DNA from: Nymphaea colorata | Lineage: Eukaryota; Streptophyta; Magnoliopsida; Nymphaeales; Nymphaeaceae | Reading direction: 5' to 3' | Assembly (NCBI RefSeq): GCF_008831285.2 | Contig: NC_045147.1 | Span: 18,020,854-18,084,853 of the forward strand | DNA: 64,000 bases | In this document: piece by piece, positions 43,175-53,747 of the stretch | Position numbering within the stretch: position 1 is the stretch's first letter | Layout of the letters: every line of letters begins with the position of its first letter | The notes under the pieces: model-generated | What the model saw: the letters and a program-made list of their open reading frames with translations, nothing else | Database searches by the model: none | What the model was told of the DNA's origin: nothing | Translations under genes and position numbers: made by a program

Positions 43175-46100
43175 AGAGAGGACCCACCGCAACCAGTTCT
43201 TTTCTCAATTTTGTGCATTAAAAAAAAAGAAAAAGAAGTGGCGACCAGTTCTCATGAGATCTTCGTGTATAGTCTTTTCTATTCGTGTGCATCTATATAT
43301 TTATATCTATATTCTTTCTCTCTCATGTAAAACCTCATGAGGTTCAATTATGATGAAATGAAGATCATTTTTATTGCATAAACTCTTGAATATGAGTATC
43401 CTCAAAAAAGAAAAACAAAGCTATTGTACAGTGGTACGCTATTACAGCAGTGGGGCATGTGTTCGAAAAAAATGAAATGAGATCGTTTGATCGATGGCAT
43501 CTAAGCTTTCTACAGACATTTCTATGTGAAGTATTTTTGGTGCACAAAAAACTTTGATTGCGGCAAATTGCGGAGAAATAAAAGGAAAAAATGCGGCCGT
43601 GTCTATGGGAATTGGAGCAGATGAACTGAAAAAACGTGTGAATGTTTTTTCATTTAGGATTGGCAAATCTGCTGCAAATAATTACCGGTTGCTGCCAAAA
43701 CAAAGGAAAAAAAAAAAAGAAACAGTTTCATACCAATGAAAGCACATGGACTAGGCCCACGAGGTTTTCTGCACATGGCTCAGGGCTGGTTGATTGGGGC
43801 TCCATTTAAATATGTCAGAACTTTCAGAATTTAAGGTACATATTCCTTTCCATAAGATAATGCTCCGTCAGCTGACGAAGAGAGGGCCAGAATCGTTACA
43901 TGCCCACTTGTACCGTTGGACAAAGCTATTTCCCAACCTTGCAGTGAACAGTTCAGACGATTTTTTCACTCATTGACAGAATTGAATAATTCCTTTGAAC
44001 TTACAGAGGCTTTCATGGCGACGTGCTGACTTTGAGTTTGATCACGGAAGTCGCTAACGAAAGACAAGGACTGAACCAATTGGATCCCTAATTTTCTGAT
44101 TATTCTGAAGTTTAAATTGATGGTCAGGTCATCCATGGTACAATTTTGACCGGCAAAACATTCTGCTTTATGAACATGGCCGTCCCCGCGTTGATTGCCT
44201 GCCATTGTGTTTCCATGCTTTTTCACTGTTCAACCACGAGGAGGGGCCGAATGAGTCCATTTACTTGTTCACATTCTGATTGCATAAATCTCATCTGCGG
44301 ATTTCATGTCTAGAAACCAACCCATTTGATTCATTTTTATTTGGATGAATGGGTTAAACTCTATGATGTTGAGGATTTTGGAAACATCGAAACTTTTGAA
44401 AAATCCCATTAACAGATTCAAATAAAGCGATCCAATAATGGATTCTATGTTTCTGATTATGAAGAAAACACATCAGAATCATGATCATGCTTGATAGAAG
44501 CTTCAAAATGCAACTTTTATGCTTGGCACCTGTTCAGCCATCAGGCTATTAGTTGGCCCTACCGTGTTCACGGGAGACCAGCAGCATCCAAAGTTCTTCC
44601 AATTTTCCACCTCATCCTCCACAGAGAACCACATTCATCTCCTCCCCACATCCTTATCCCCCTCTCCGGAAAAGAAAATAATGCTTCATAAAATTTTCAG
44701 GCGGTTAAGTGGTTGCAATCATATCAGGAAAACTGTCGAGAGGTATTTGGATGATTCGGAATCAGCAAGTTGCTTATCCACAACTTGACATCTAAATAAA
44801 ACTGTCTTCTCCCAATCGCTTTTCAATGGAGACATTCCTTTCTTGCAGAAATAAAAATTCTCTCAGTAGTTTCAGCCCCTCAAAACTCTTGGCCTCTGTT
44901 AAATTCAAGGTCACAGACTGGGCCATCTAGCCATTGTCTGGTGGAGCCCTTGTCGATGCTCTTTTTGATACTTACCGACCGGTTATCTCGAGATTGGCGT
45001 GTACCAGGAGCGACTGTGAAGCAGTTGCTGTGATGCAGCGGGTTGGTCTTTTCGTCGCTTCAGTGATTGGGAATTGAAGCTAATAATAATAATAATAAGG
45101 TCTTTTAATGGCCGCAAGTTCCTCCATTAAAAACTAAGAAGAAAAGGAGAGGAAGGATGGCATTTTGCCAGGCTGAGTCAGCCTGGAAACCCGGAATTCC
45201 TTTCGGATAAGGATCAAGGCCACCATGATTCCATGAGGCAATAATGTCCACAGGGGGCGAGAAGACACTAATATTTTTTTCTTTTTCCAGGGCCCAAGTT
45301 TTGTGGCCTCTCCTTCGATGTGGGCAACCCATGAGAGCATTCTGCTATATATCATCAGGACAATAATGTTTGCATAAGACCATCAAGTTGTCCTAACATA
45401 AGGGGTTCGATCGCGTTTGATTTTTGTAGGTGTTATTTTTTCATAAAAACTAATGAGACTTAAAAAGCACCTTTGGCAGAAAATCAAATTCAGTTAGTAA
45501 TAGAATCCAAATATCTTTACTAGATCTGAATAAACAGATTTGGAATCGGAATACTAGTAGTTGAACATCCATCCGCATGCTTAACTACCGGCTGCAGCTT
45601 CAAATGCCAATTCAAAATTAAGTAGATTGGCGCCTGTTTAGATAAACTTGAATTTTTTTTCTTTTTTTTTAGGATTTTGAATTTGTTTGGGTTCGGCTCA
45701 CCTCTATCCGTAGCGTGGAAATCATAGTCAGTGGTTGTATTTTTATATCAGACCAAGAAATGATGTTACATATTATACTGCTTGGACATAGGCACTTGAA
45801 ATTTTCATGTCTTAAAATGAACATGTTGTGGGTCATTAAATTTTAAGTATCAAGATATCTCCATGTACACTGGAAACTACATCACCAATATTTGTTTTCG
45901 ACTAAGAAATAATGTAAATCATACACTTAAAGTTTAATGAAAAAGAAAATAATATCATTTATAAAAATTAAACCTTTTGGTACTTCTAAGAGCACCCAAA
46001 CTTTGTTTTTATATATCCTTATTTTTACGTGCATATGCGTGCATACAAAAACACACACAGATACAGTGGGCGTGATATATATGGTAGTGTTCATGCACTC

Positions 46101-46207
46101 TCTGTCTCTTTCTCTCTCTCATGCATGCGTACACACACACTTATAGCTTTTTCTCTCACTTATGCGTGCATCCAAACACACATACATAAAGTAGGCATGA
46201 CATGACA

Positions 46208-46219
46208 TGGTATCAGAGC
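46208..46219 (+). other. Retrotransposon primer-binding-site-like sequence
   Basis: TGGTATCAGAGC is complementary to the 3' end of plant initiator tRNA-Met and is the usual primer-binding site of plant Copia elements. It follows GACA, consistent with an LTR ending in CA. No LTR copy or gag/pol follows; a degenerate hAT-like element starts right after it. A chance match or a retrotransposon relic are both possible. Confidence 0.45.
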
Positions 46220-46558
46220 AGAGCCAAAATTTTTCATGAGATCAAAATTTTAACAGGAGCTAAAATATAATTTTTTAAAATCGTTAAATAGGATAATTGA
46301 ATATATATATATATATTGAAGGGTGGGGGGGGGGGTGCAGGGCCCCTAACTACAAGTCCTTTCATCAATTTAAGTTCATAATTTTTTTTCTACAATGCTT
46401 ATCCATAAAAAAAAGGCAAGTGATATAGAGATAGAGGGAATGAAAGAACCTTCAAACTATTTTCACATGGTGGATTCTAATCTTCTCGCTCACTGGAAAA
46501 GAAAAAAAAAAATCAAGCTATTAAAAGATTCAAATATTTAAATGTTCTTCCTCCGCCC
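46216..46558 (+). mobile_element. Degenerate hAT-like element
   Basis: The left end reads CAGAGCAGAGCCAAAATTTT, the middle has GAAGGGTGGGG followed by a long G run and CAGGGCCCC (46320-46347), and the right end reads TTCCTCCGCCCCTAG. These are diverged forms of the CAGGGGCGGAGCCA and CTCCGCCCCTG ends seen elsewhere in the window. No target-site duplication was seen, and a (TA)n run interrupts the body. Confidence 0.4.
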
Positions 46559-48087
46559 CTAGTTTAGTCTTGGAGACAAGCGGCGGGTGTGCCGAGTGGA
46601 GGCCGTGGACGGGAATGGCGGGCGCACTTTCTTTGAGGATGCTGTCTTATCTCCAGCCAAATTAGGTCGGTTCTGCAGTTTCCGGCTGATTTCGTCTGCC
46701 GAAGGAACACGAAGGAAAATTTCGACTTGAATTCTCCTCGAAGCATTAGCTGTAGTTCTTGGTGCTTTCAACTGTTCCTATCAATTCAAAACAAACGAAA
46801 ATAACCATTGAAGATTTTAAACTGACGTCTATTTAAAATTTTGTGACGCTTGTTAGCATTTGAAGTTTATCAGTTTCTCAATTGTGTTGGAGTCTATGAA
46901 TTATAAAAAGAAAGGAAAAACGATTCAGTTTCTTCTTCGAAAATGTGAAGAAATTGTTATTTCGAATCACACCGTGTATTAAATGCTGAATCTAGTAAAC
47001 TGTTTTAATCAAATTGAACATATATAGTTGATGTATGTTCAAATTGTTGAAATAACATTACCATCTACAATGTTTCATACATATAGAACTATAAGATGGT
47101 TGTAACTAAATCATAAGATTTCGAACCGAGTTTCTTGATTAAGGCTGATTAAAGTAAATTGAGATGATATAATACTATGGTAATATCACATCACATTTGT
47201 TGGTTGGCGTTTGAAGCTTCCAAACTTTCATAAGATGGTTCACACATATTATAGAATGCTTAGCTCAGTACTTGAATGACCAGCACGAGCTTGGCTCGAG
47301 CTCAGTCTTCCACACCCAGCCTTTGTGCAGCCCTTGGATGTTTGGTGTTCCAGTACCAATTAAAGGATCTCAAGAGGTGTGTGATAGATGAGGACTTGAT
47401 TAACTCACTAAACTTGGAGTCTAGGGTTCGAGGCTGTCTTGAGATCCATTTTCTACTAAACAAACAGTAGGTTTCAATTCCCACAATTTTCAAATTTGCG
47501 TTATATCATAATTTGATTCAGACATGAAAAAAATAAAGGACTTGGATATGGTATGGATTTAAAATTTCATTCTTATTAGAATCCAAATTTGAATCTCAAT
47601 ATCTATGTCAACATCCGATGAAGCAGGTATGGTAAAGGCTGCCGCTGATTCCAATCTGAATCTGATATATTGACTTGAATGTGATATATTTGACATCCCT
47701 ATACAAATGGAACCTATACAACCTTACTCCACCGCCATGGCCAACCCTTTGAGCCTTGCTCTACAAACACTGCGCATCGTTGGGCCTATTTTTATGTAAG
47801 AACAGCTCACTGTGGCCGGAAATCAATCTCCCTTAAGAAGACAGCCTGGTTATTCCCTCCACGAATTTAGAAAATCAACCAAATCCTTGGTTATCATAAC
47901 CGTGGCAGAGTTGGAACACCCTCAAAAAAGATATCGAAGAGAGGAACTCCGACCAACTGATGAAGGCGAGGGAAGAAATGAGTGCTTAAATCGGCAAAAT
48001 TTTAAATACCATGGAGTTGTATAACAAGCCAGAAAGCACAGCGAAGAAAAAGTCTCTCTCCCCATTTCTCTGTGTGATCCGACGTGA

Positions 48088-48243
48088 ATGGCTGGTGGCG
48101 GTGGTGGTGGCGGTGGCGGAATAGAGCAACAGGTGAAGGAGAGGGCCAAGGAAATCAAGTCCCTCCTGAAACATGGGTGGATATTGGTAGGGGTGTGCAA
48201 GAAAGGATGGTACAAGATTCGGAAGAACGTCCTGAAAATATGA
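48088..48243 (+). CDS. Small ORF, 51 aa, poly-Gly N-terminus with basic amphipathic tail (candidate)
   Basis: ATG to TGA, 51 residues: Met-Ala, nine Gly, then IEQQVKERAKEIKSLLKHGW and ILVGVCKKGWYKIRKNVLKI. The tail mixes hydrophobic and Lys/Arg residues and could form an amphipathic helix. A TATA-like TTTTAAATA lies at about 48000-48008, roughly 80 bp upstream. I do not recognise a family. It is not DVL/RTFL, which has a different conserved box. Favouring a real gene: the protein-like composition after the Gly run and sequence less A+T-rich than its surroundings. Against: it is short, and the Gly run comes from a GGT/GGC repeat. Confidence 0.4.
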   Translation: MAGGGGGGGGGIEQQVKERAKEIKSLLKHGWILVGVCKKGWYKIRKNVLKI

Positions 48244-50274
48244 ATCCCATGTTGACAATTGGCCGGCCGGCCGGCCTGTCAACGCCGTCGTACCGGGCCA
48301 AGCGATCCTGAACTGTTAGGAGGTTCCTGCTGCTGCATGAAGCTGAAGAAATAATATGGCGCCAGGATTCCCTTTTTACACATTCTCGCGTTTCGAGAGG
48401 ATGGAGATCTGCAGTTCCATTTTCTTCCCACCTGTGTGTTTGTGTATATACACGTATATGTATATAAATCTTGTGGTTGTGGGTTTCTGATTGTATGCCT
48501 TCTTTGGGTTTTTGTGAACCTTTACGATTTGTTGTATATAGAGAGGAATGCTGCTAGAGGAAATGAGATTGATTTATATGTTCTTTACGAAGTAGTTTTT
48601 TGAATTAACAAATGGTTACATGGCTTCCAAAAATCCTGGATAATTCTCCAAGTTTAACATATGCAATGTGCAGAATTTCAACATTTTCTTTCTGCCTTGG
48701 AAGTATGACTGAAAAATTCGAAACTTCTTCTTCAAATTAATTAATCAGAAGACTCAGAAAACAGAAGACCAACGTCGAAAGGGGGGGATCTACTCTTTTG
48801 TTGTGTGTTGTTTGTAAGAATCATGAGGAAACTGATCGATCGGCACATGTTCTTCCTCTGATTGCCTGATCTCTCAACTACAAATTCTGAAAGCAGGGGT
48901 TAAACTCTACTGCTAAAAAGAATGTTTTCGCCTATTTTGATATGGAAAATCGAAAGTTTTCCAAAGTGGCAGAGGCTGATGGGCAGCCATTCTACGTTTC
49001 GATCTTCCCTGGCATCAATACCTTGTACTGCAAAAAAAGATATCGATATACAAGTTAAAGCTTAAGCACAAAAAAAAAAGACATCGATATACAAATCAAA
49101 GCATCAAGAGTGTCTCCCCGAATGAGTATTCCTTCCACTTACCCAAAGATTTGGAGTGACAAATAACCCAAACCCCAGCAAATGTCCCCTGGAAATTTTC
49201 ATTTTTAGCACATAATAGAAGTACTGCACAGGGATTTGATGGAGCATCCATGTTTAAGAGGGGTGTTTGATAAAAGGCAAACTATGTGTTCTTCAAACAC
49301 ATAATCTTGGAATACATATTTTAAGAACACTATGTTCTTATTTTAGGCATTCAGCATTTGGTTGATGGTTTTAAAAACAATATCTAAGTTTTCTAGAACA
49401 AAAAAACATGATATTTTTTTGGAACATGTGTTTTAGGAACATTTTTTGGAAGAGCACAATAATCTTCTTAAAATGCTCTCCAAATGTATGGTCGTGTTCC
49501 TCACTCGAAGCCACCTTAAGACGAATGTATCCATGCCGGGACAGAATTTTAAACTAAAATGTGTACCACGTATACTTTTATTTATCTTCAAGACCCAACA
49601 TGGGTGTTTGATTAGCTTTCACTCTTAATATGATTAATGATTTTCTCAGGCGATCTTGACCTAAAATCTCTAGATTGATGAACTATGGATTTTAGTTTGG
49701 AACTTTTACTGCATCGGCAAGAAACATGCCATGTCTCATCCATATATGCTGCCTATAGTTCAAAGTAATAAGACTGACTAAGTAGTAAAATGTTGGCAAG
49801 ATAAATACTTTTGCCTTTCTTTTTTCTCTTTTCCGCTGCATTTTCTGGTGACATAAATAGTTCAGATTTATATAATTCAATTACATTGAAAGTCAGATTT
49901 GGCTGAATTCAGTATAATTTGAAAATGAGAAAAAAATGATAAAATAAGGAGAAAAAAATGATAAAATCCTGTTTTTAACATTTACATCTCTAGTATTCAT
50001 AGATCATGATCAAGTTAAGAAGTCATAAACAACTTAAAACCGTTAATCCCCACATTATCATTTTGAGTTTTAAAAAAACTGTGTTTCGCTTTCCTACAAA
50101 ATGAGAACTGTTAATAATGAAACTACTTAGGCTCTCAATTATCAGCTAAAGCAAGGCTGAAGGTCGGAAAGTCCGAAATATTCCAAGGGTTCTTTTGGGA
50201 TTATGACCAGGACATGGGACTCTAATGAAAACACCCTTTTTAGCTAGGAAGAATATTTGTGGACCTAGATTAAG

Positions 50275-50588
50275 GGTGGGCATCAGGCCAGGCCGGGCCC
50301 ATTTAAAATTAAAAAATAATTTTTTAATTTTTTAAAATATAAAATATATTTATTAATAATAAATATATATTATTAAAACAAAAAATTAAAAAAATTAATT
50401 TTTTAATCTTAACTGGTCGGGCCAGGTTTAATTTTTTAAAATATAAAATATATTTATTAATAATAAATATATATTATTAAAACAAAAAATTAAAAAAATT
50501 AATTTTTTAATCTTAACTGGTCGGGCCAGGTTTTTCCTTGCCCAGTACCGAGCCCAATCAGGCCGACCCGGTCCGACGCCCAAGCTTA
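50275..50588. mobile_element. MITE with 12-bp flanking direct repeat and internal tandem duplication
   Basis: Flanked on both sides by the same 12-bp word ACCTAGATTAAG (50263-50274 and 50589-50600), which reads as a target-site duplication or a shorter one plus chance. The ends GGTGGGCATCAGGCC (left) and, on the minus strand, TTGGGCGTCGGACC (right) are imperfect inverted repeats. The body is very A+T-rich and carries two near-identical 104-bp units. GGGCCAGG words flank the A+T core. The element is noncoding. Confidence 0.7.
50323..50530. repeat. 104-bp tandem duplication inside the MITE
   Basis: Units at 50323-50426 and 50427-50530 are near-identical along their length; both end ACTGGTCGGGCCAGG. 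Almost no divergence means the duplication is recent, or that an assembly collapse or expansion should be considered. Confidence 0.85.
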
Positions 50589-51638
50589 ACCTAGATTAAG
50601 CAGAAATGTACATGCAGGCCATTTCTAAGAAGTGACCAAAGGTAAGTATATATATACAAATGTGGTTGGGTATGTTTCACTAGTGAATAAAAATGCATAT
50701 CTAGAGATCAGACCATGATTAGTTGGATTTGGTATATGCTTTTGCTTTCGGACTCAGTGGACATCAAATTTTAGGAATTAGGATATCTGGATATGATCGG
50801 TTCCGGAAAAATTGCTTGAAGTGACCTCGAAAGGCAAAGAAGTGATATTGAGACTATCAAACACAACCTGATGCTATTTTTTGTTTCTCTTCGAAGATCT
50901 CAAAGTAATGCATTTTAAACAAATAATAGGTTTCAGCAAAGTCCTGCAAAAACATTATTTGTTTAAACTGTGGATTTGGTAGCGACATGGATCTCAAATC
51001 ACTTTGTCATCTTAAATTTAAGCAACCTAAAAAATAAGCATGTGTGGGACCGTTCGTCAGACTTTTTCCTTCAAACAAAGTATAAAATAGCATTAACCTT
51101 TCCAACAAGTACCAAGTACAAACTCTCCAAACCGTGAAAAAACAACATTTCCATTTCGAGGGTCACTTTTTTTGTTGTAAACTTCAAAATGAGTCGAATT
51201 CTTTTGAAATTTATCATACGGGTTGACAAGTAGTGGCTTTATATTATTGTATCATTGTTTCAATTTAGCAAGCAACTAAAGTTTGGTAAGTTGTCAACAA
51301 TAATAAGGCCTGTTTCAGGGAAACTAGAAAATGCCAGGCCGTCCTTAAAATTATCAAGGAAAACGAGCCCTTGGATAAAAAAATTCCGACGAAAAGATCT
51401 TGCGCAGGCTCATCCTTGCCCTCCTCTTCTTGTACTGCAATTTCCATTCTTTCTCTCCCAGAGAATCTGCCCTTCTTTTATGGTTATATTCAATCGGGGC
51501 GATGGGTTGACAGATTCCGAGGAGTTCACAGGCAATACAGTCCTTTTTTCTTTTAATTTTTTTCTCAAGGCAGTAATGGCAGTACACATGACACCGGAGT
51601 CTGGTGTATTGCCAATCAAGACGTCCTTGTACTTTTAA

Positions 51639-53747
51639 ATGCTGAAGTGCGTACTGCAGCTGTACTCCAAAATTCGTGGCTTTAGGATGCCGATATATAC
51701 CAACCTTCTTGCTCTATCTCTTCTCAACCAAGTAAGCACTTCTTTCTTCCTTCTTCCTCTTCTCTTTTGTGTCCATTTAGTTCTTTTTGTGCATTTTTTG
51801 AGGCTTCCTATCCATTGGGGCAATCCTTTCATGGTGGTCATGAACCAATGAAGAGAAAGGATCAGGCTTTTTTGGGGATCGAAAGGTGGGTACGCCGGAA
51901 AAGGTAAAATGGGAGGGCAGGCGGGGACAAGGCAGAGCATGGGAAGGTCTACAACAGAAAGGGCTCTGCTGTGGCCCTTTTCATGCACTGCCTCTTCCCT
52001 GGCTCTCCTTTCTCTCTGTCTTTTTTTTTTTTTTTTTCTGATTGGCTCTTAAATCTAACATCCAATTTTTCTGGATCCATTTTTTCAATCTTCTTATACC
52101 CCGGCATTGTTGGTTTACTGGGAAAGAGAAATAAAAGATGTTCTGAACTTTTGGTTGGATTTTATTTGCGTATCAGAAACTACTTGGGCCTGGCCACAGA
52201 GAACGGTCTCTATGGACTTTGAACGTGACCACCTTGATAATTTCGCAGTGTTGCTGGTCGTTGTGGGTTCCTCTTCATAACCATTCCACGTTTCGAGTTT
52301 TCGCATTCCCCTGACCGAAAGAAATCACCAAATTTTTTTTAGCTTGTCAGAGCTTGCTGGCCCCAGTGGCGAATGCCTTACTGTACTGTATATTAATTGT
52401 ATATTTGTGGCCCCCAACCGCTTCCCTTCTTCGTCTATCGGAAAAATCTTTTAGTTTTGCTTGCTTCTTGGCAGGGAATTTGTGATATGCGTCGACGCTT
52501 TTTCCGGATCACCATTCACCCACAGAAACACGAGTTTTTTGGAAGATCCAGAAAATGCAGTTTATTAGTTCAAGGAAATAATGTTCCTTGATACTGACTC
52601 TGTGGCTGGGCTTCCATGTGCTTGGAGGAAAGGGTGTATGATTCGAAAGGACCCCGGGACCTTGACAGCTTAAAAATGATTCTTATTAGGTGGAAAACAA
52701 GAAACTCTTGTAATACCCATGGTAGAAGATTTTCAATAATATGGCAGGAGTGTTGCTTGCTTTTGAAGTATCATGACTGCGTTGTCGCATTGTTTCAGAA
52801 GTTATCAAGAGCACCTGCTCTTGTGCTGAGTCTGTTGATCTGTGGAGTATTATTCTTGTTCTGTATTCAGTCGCATGTGAATAATGGTAATAGAATCTCA
52901 TTCGAGAAGAACTTTTCGGAGGACCTTTTGAGAGGTCCGATGACTGCAGGTGTAAACATTTTAAGAACCACAGGTTACATTCTTTTGAATGAAACGAAAA
53001 AATAACACAATTAAGATTATGAAGGCTCTTACTGATGCACAGCAATACAGAATGTAGTCCCCAGAAGACACCCCATACTCATATAGTTATATCCACTGCA
53101 TATGGGACTATCGTGGAGGTAAATGGCAAGAAAACCAGACTTTTCCATTAATCTGATGAAAGTAAATGACAAGAAAGCTAGCACATTGGTTTTCTCTCAT
53201 CAATAAGTCATCACCTTCCTTGATCTTTATACCTTTGGATCTAAAGCAGGTTAAATTTCGAAATCAGTTGAAGACGTTAGTTGGGAAGTCCTCCTTCACT
53301 TGCCTTAATTGATTTGCAGACGCTCAAGAAGCCTGGAGCAAGAATTCAAACAGGATCAGATACTTGCAGCTGAACAACCCAATGGTGGGTGATAAATCTT
53401 GCAGAATTCAGATGACATTGTCCATTAATTTTCTGGTTCTTTCATGAAAGGCTGCATAGACGTTTAACCTGCATTTTTTATTGATAAAATTATGAGGTTT
53501 CTGTTCCATCCTTTTCTGAGCTTTTATATTTGAGGGGCCAATCGATTAGCTTCTTGCTTGAAGCTCGGCCATGTGCAAATTGTTATGGCTCACTGTTCAG
53601 CTTGCTGAGAGCAAAATGCAATGCCCAGGATGGCATCTCCACAGCATATTATCAAACACTTGCGCTAAAGAAACAACAAAAGCATCCCATCCCAACACAC
53701 TCCTAGACATTGAAGGGGGGCTTTCATGGAAATTGTTTAATCTGTGA
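51639..53747 (+). CDS. Candidate four-exon gene for a single-pass membrane protein, 151 aa (weak)
   Basis: Four exons with GT-AG borders and compatible phases can be joined: 51639-51731, 52799-52949, 53320-53384 and 53601-53747. Exon 2 encodes KLSRAPALVLSLLICGVLFL, a strong predicted membrane helix, followed by a polar lumenal-type stretch. Exon 3 encodes DAQEAWSKNSNRIRYLQLNN. Exon 4 opens LAESKMQCPGWHLHS and ends at a TGA. I recognise no family. Exon 2 has the best support: a pyrimidine-rich acceptor and a clean donor. Exons 1 and 4 could be chance. A noncoding transcript or a different first exon are alternatives. Confidence 0.27.

Larger units (their letters stand above)
43175..48087. other. 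Intergenic region with repeat debris
   Basis: Starts with the CIPK 3' UTR. From about 45600 the DNA is A+T-rich and includes (AC)n and (CT)n patches near 46050-46140, a primer-binding-site-like sequence at 46208 and a degenerate hAT-like element at about 46216-46558. A minus-strand open frame beside that element (46559-46771, 70 codons, somewhat richer in G+C) resembles nothing I know. I see no convincing gene. Confidence 0.55.
48244..51638. other. Intergenic region with one MITE
   Basis: A+T-rich sequence with a possible 3' UTR of the small ORF (48244 to about 48560). An ATCGATATACAA-containing segment recurs twice near 49040-49100. The MITE at 50275-50588 is listed separately. No gene is recognised. 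Confidence 0.55.

Noticed and set aside
46559-46771. 70-codon minus-strand frame beside a hAT-like element
   Set aside because: Slightly G+C-rich and protein-like in places, but short, without a recognised domain, and its stop lies at the element border. Possibly a captured gene fragment, but not supportable.
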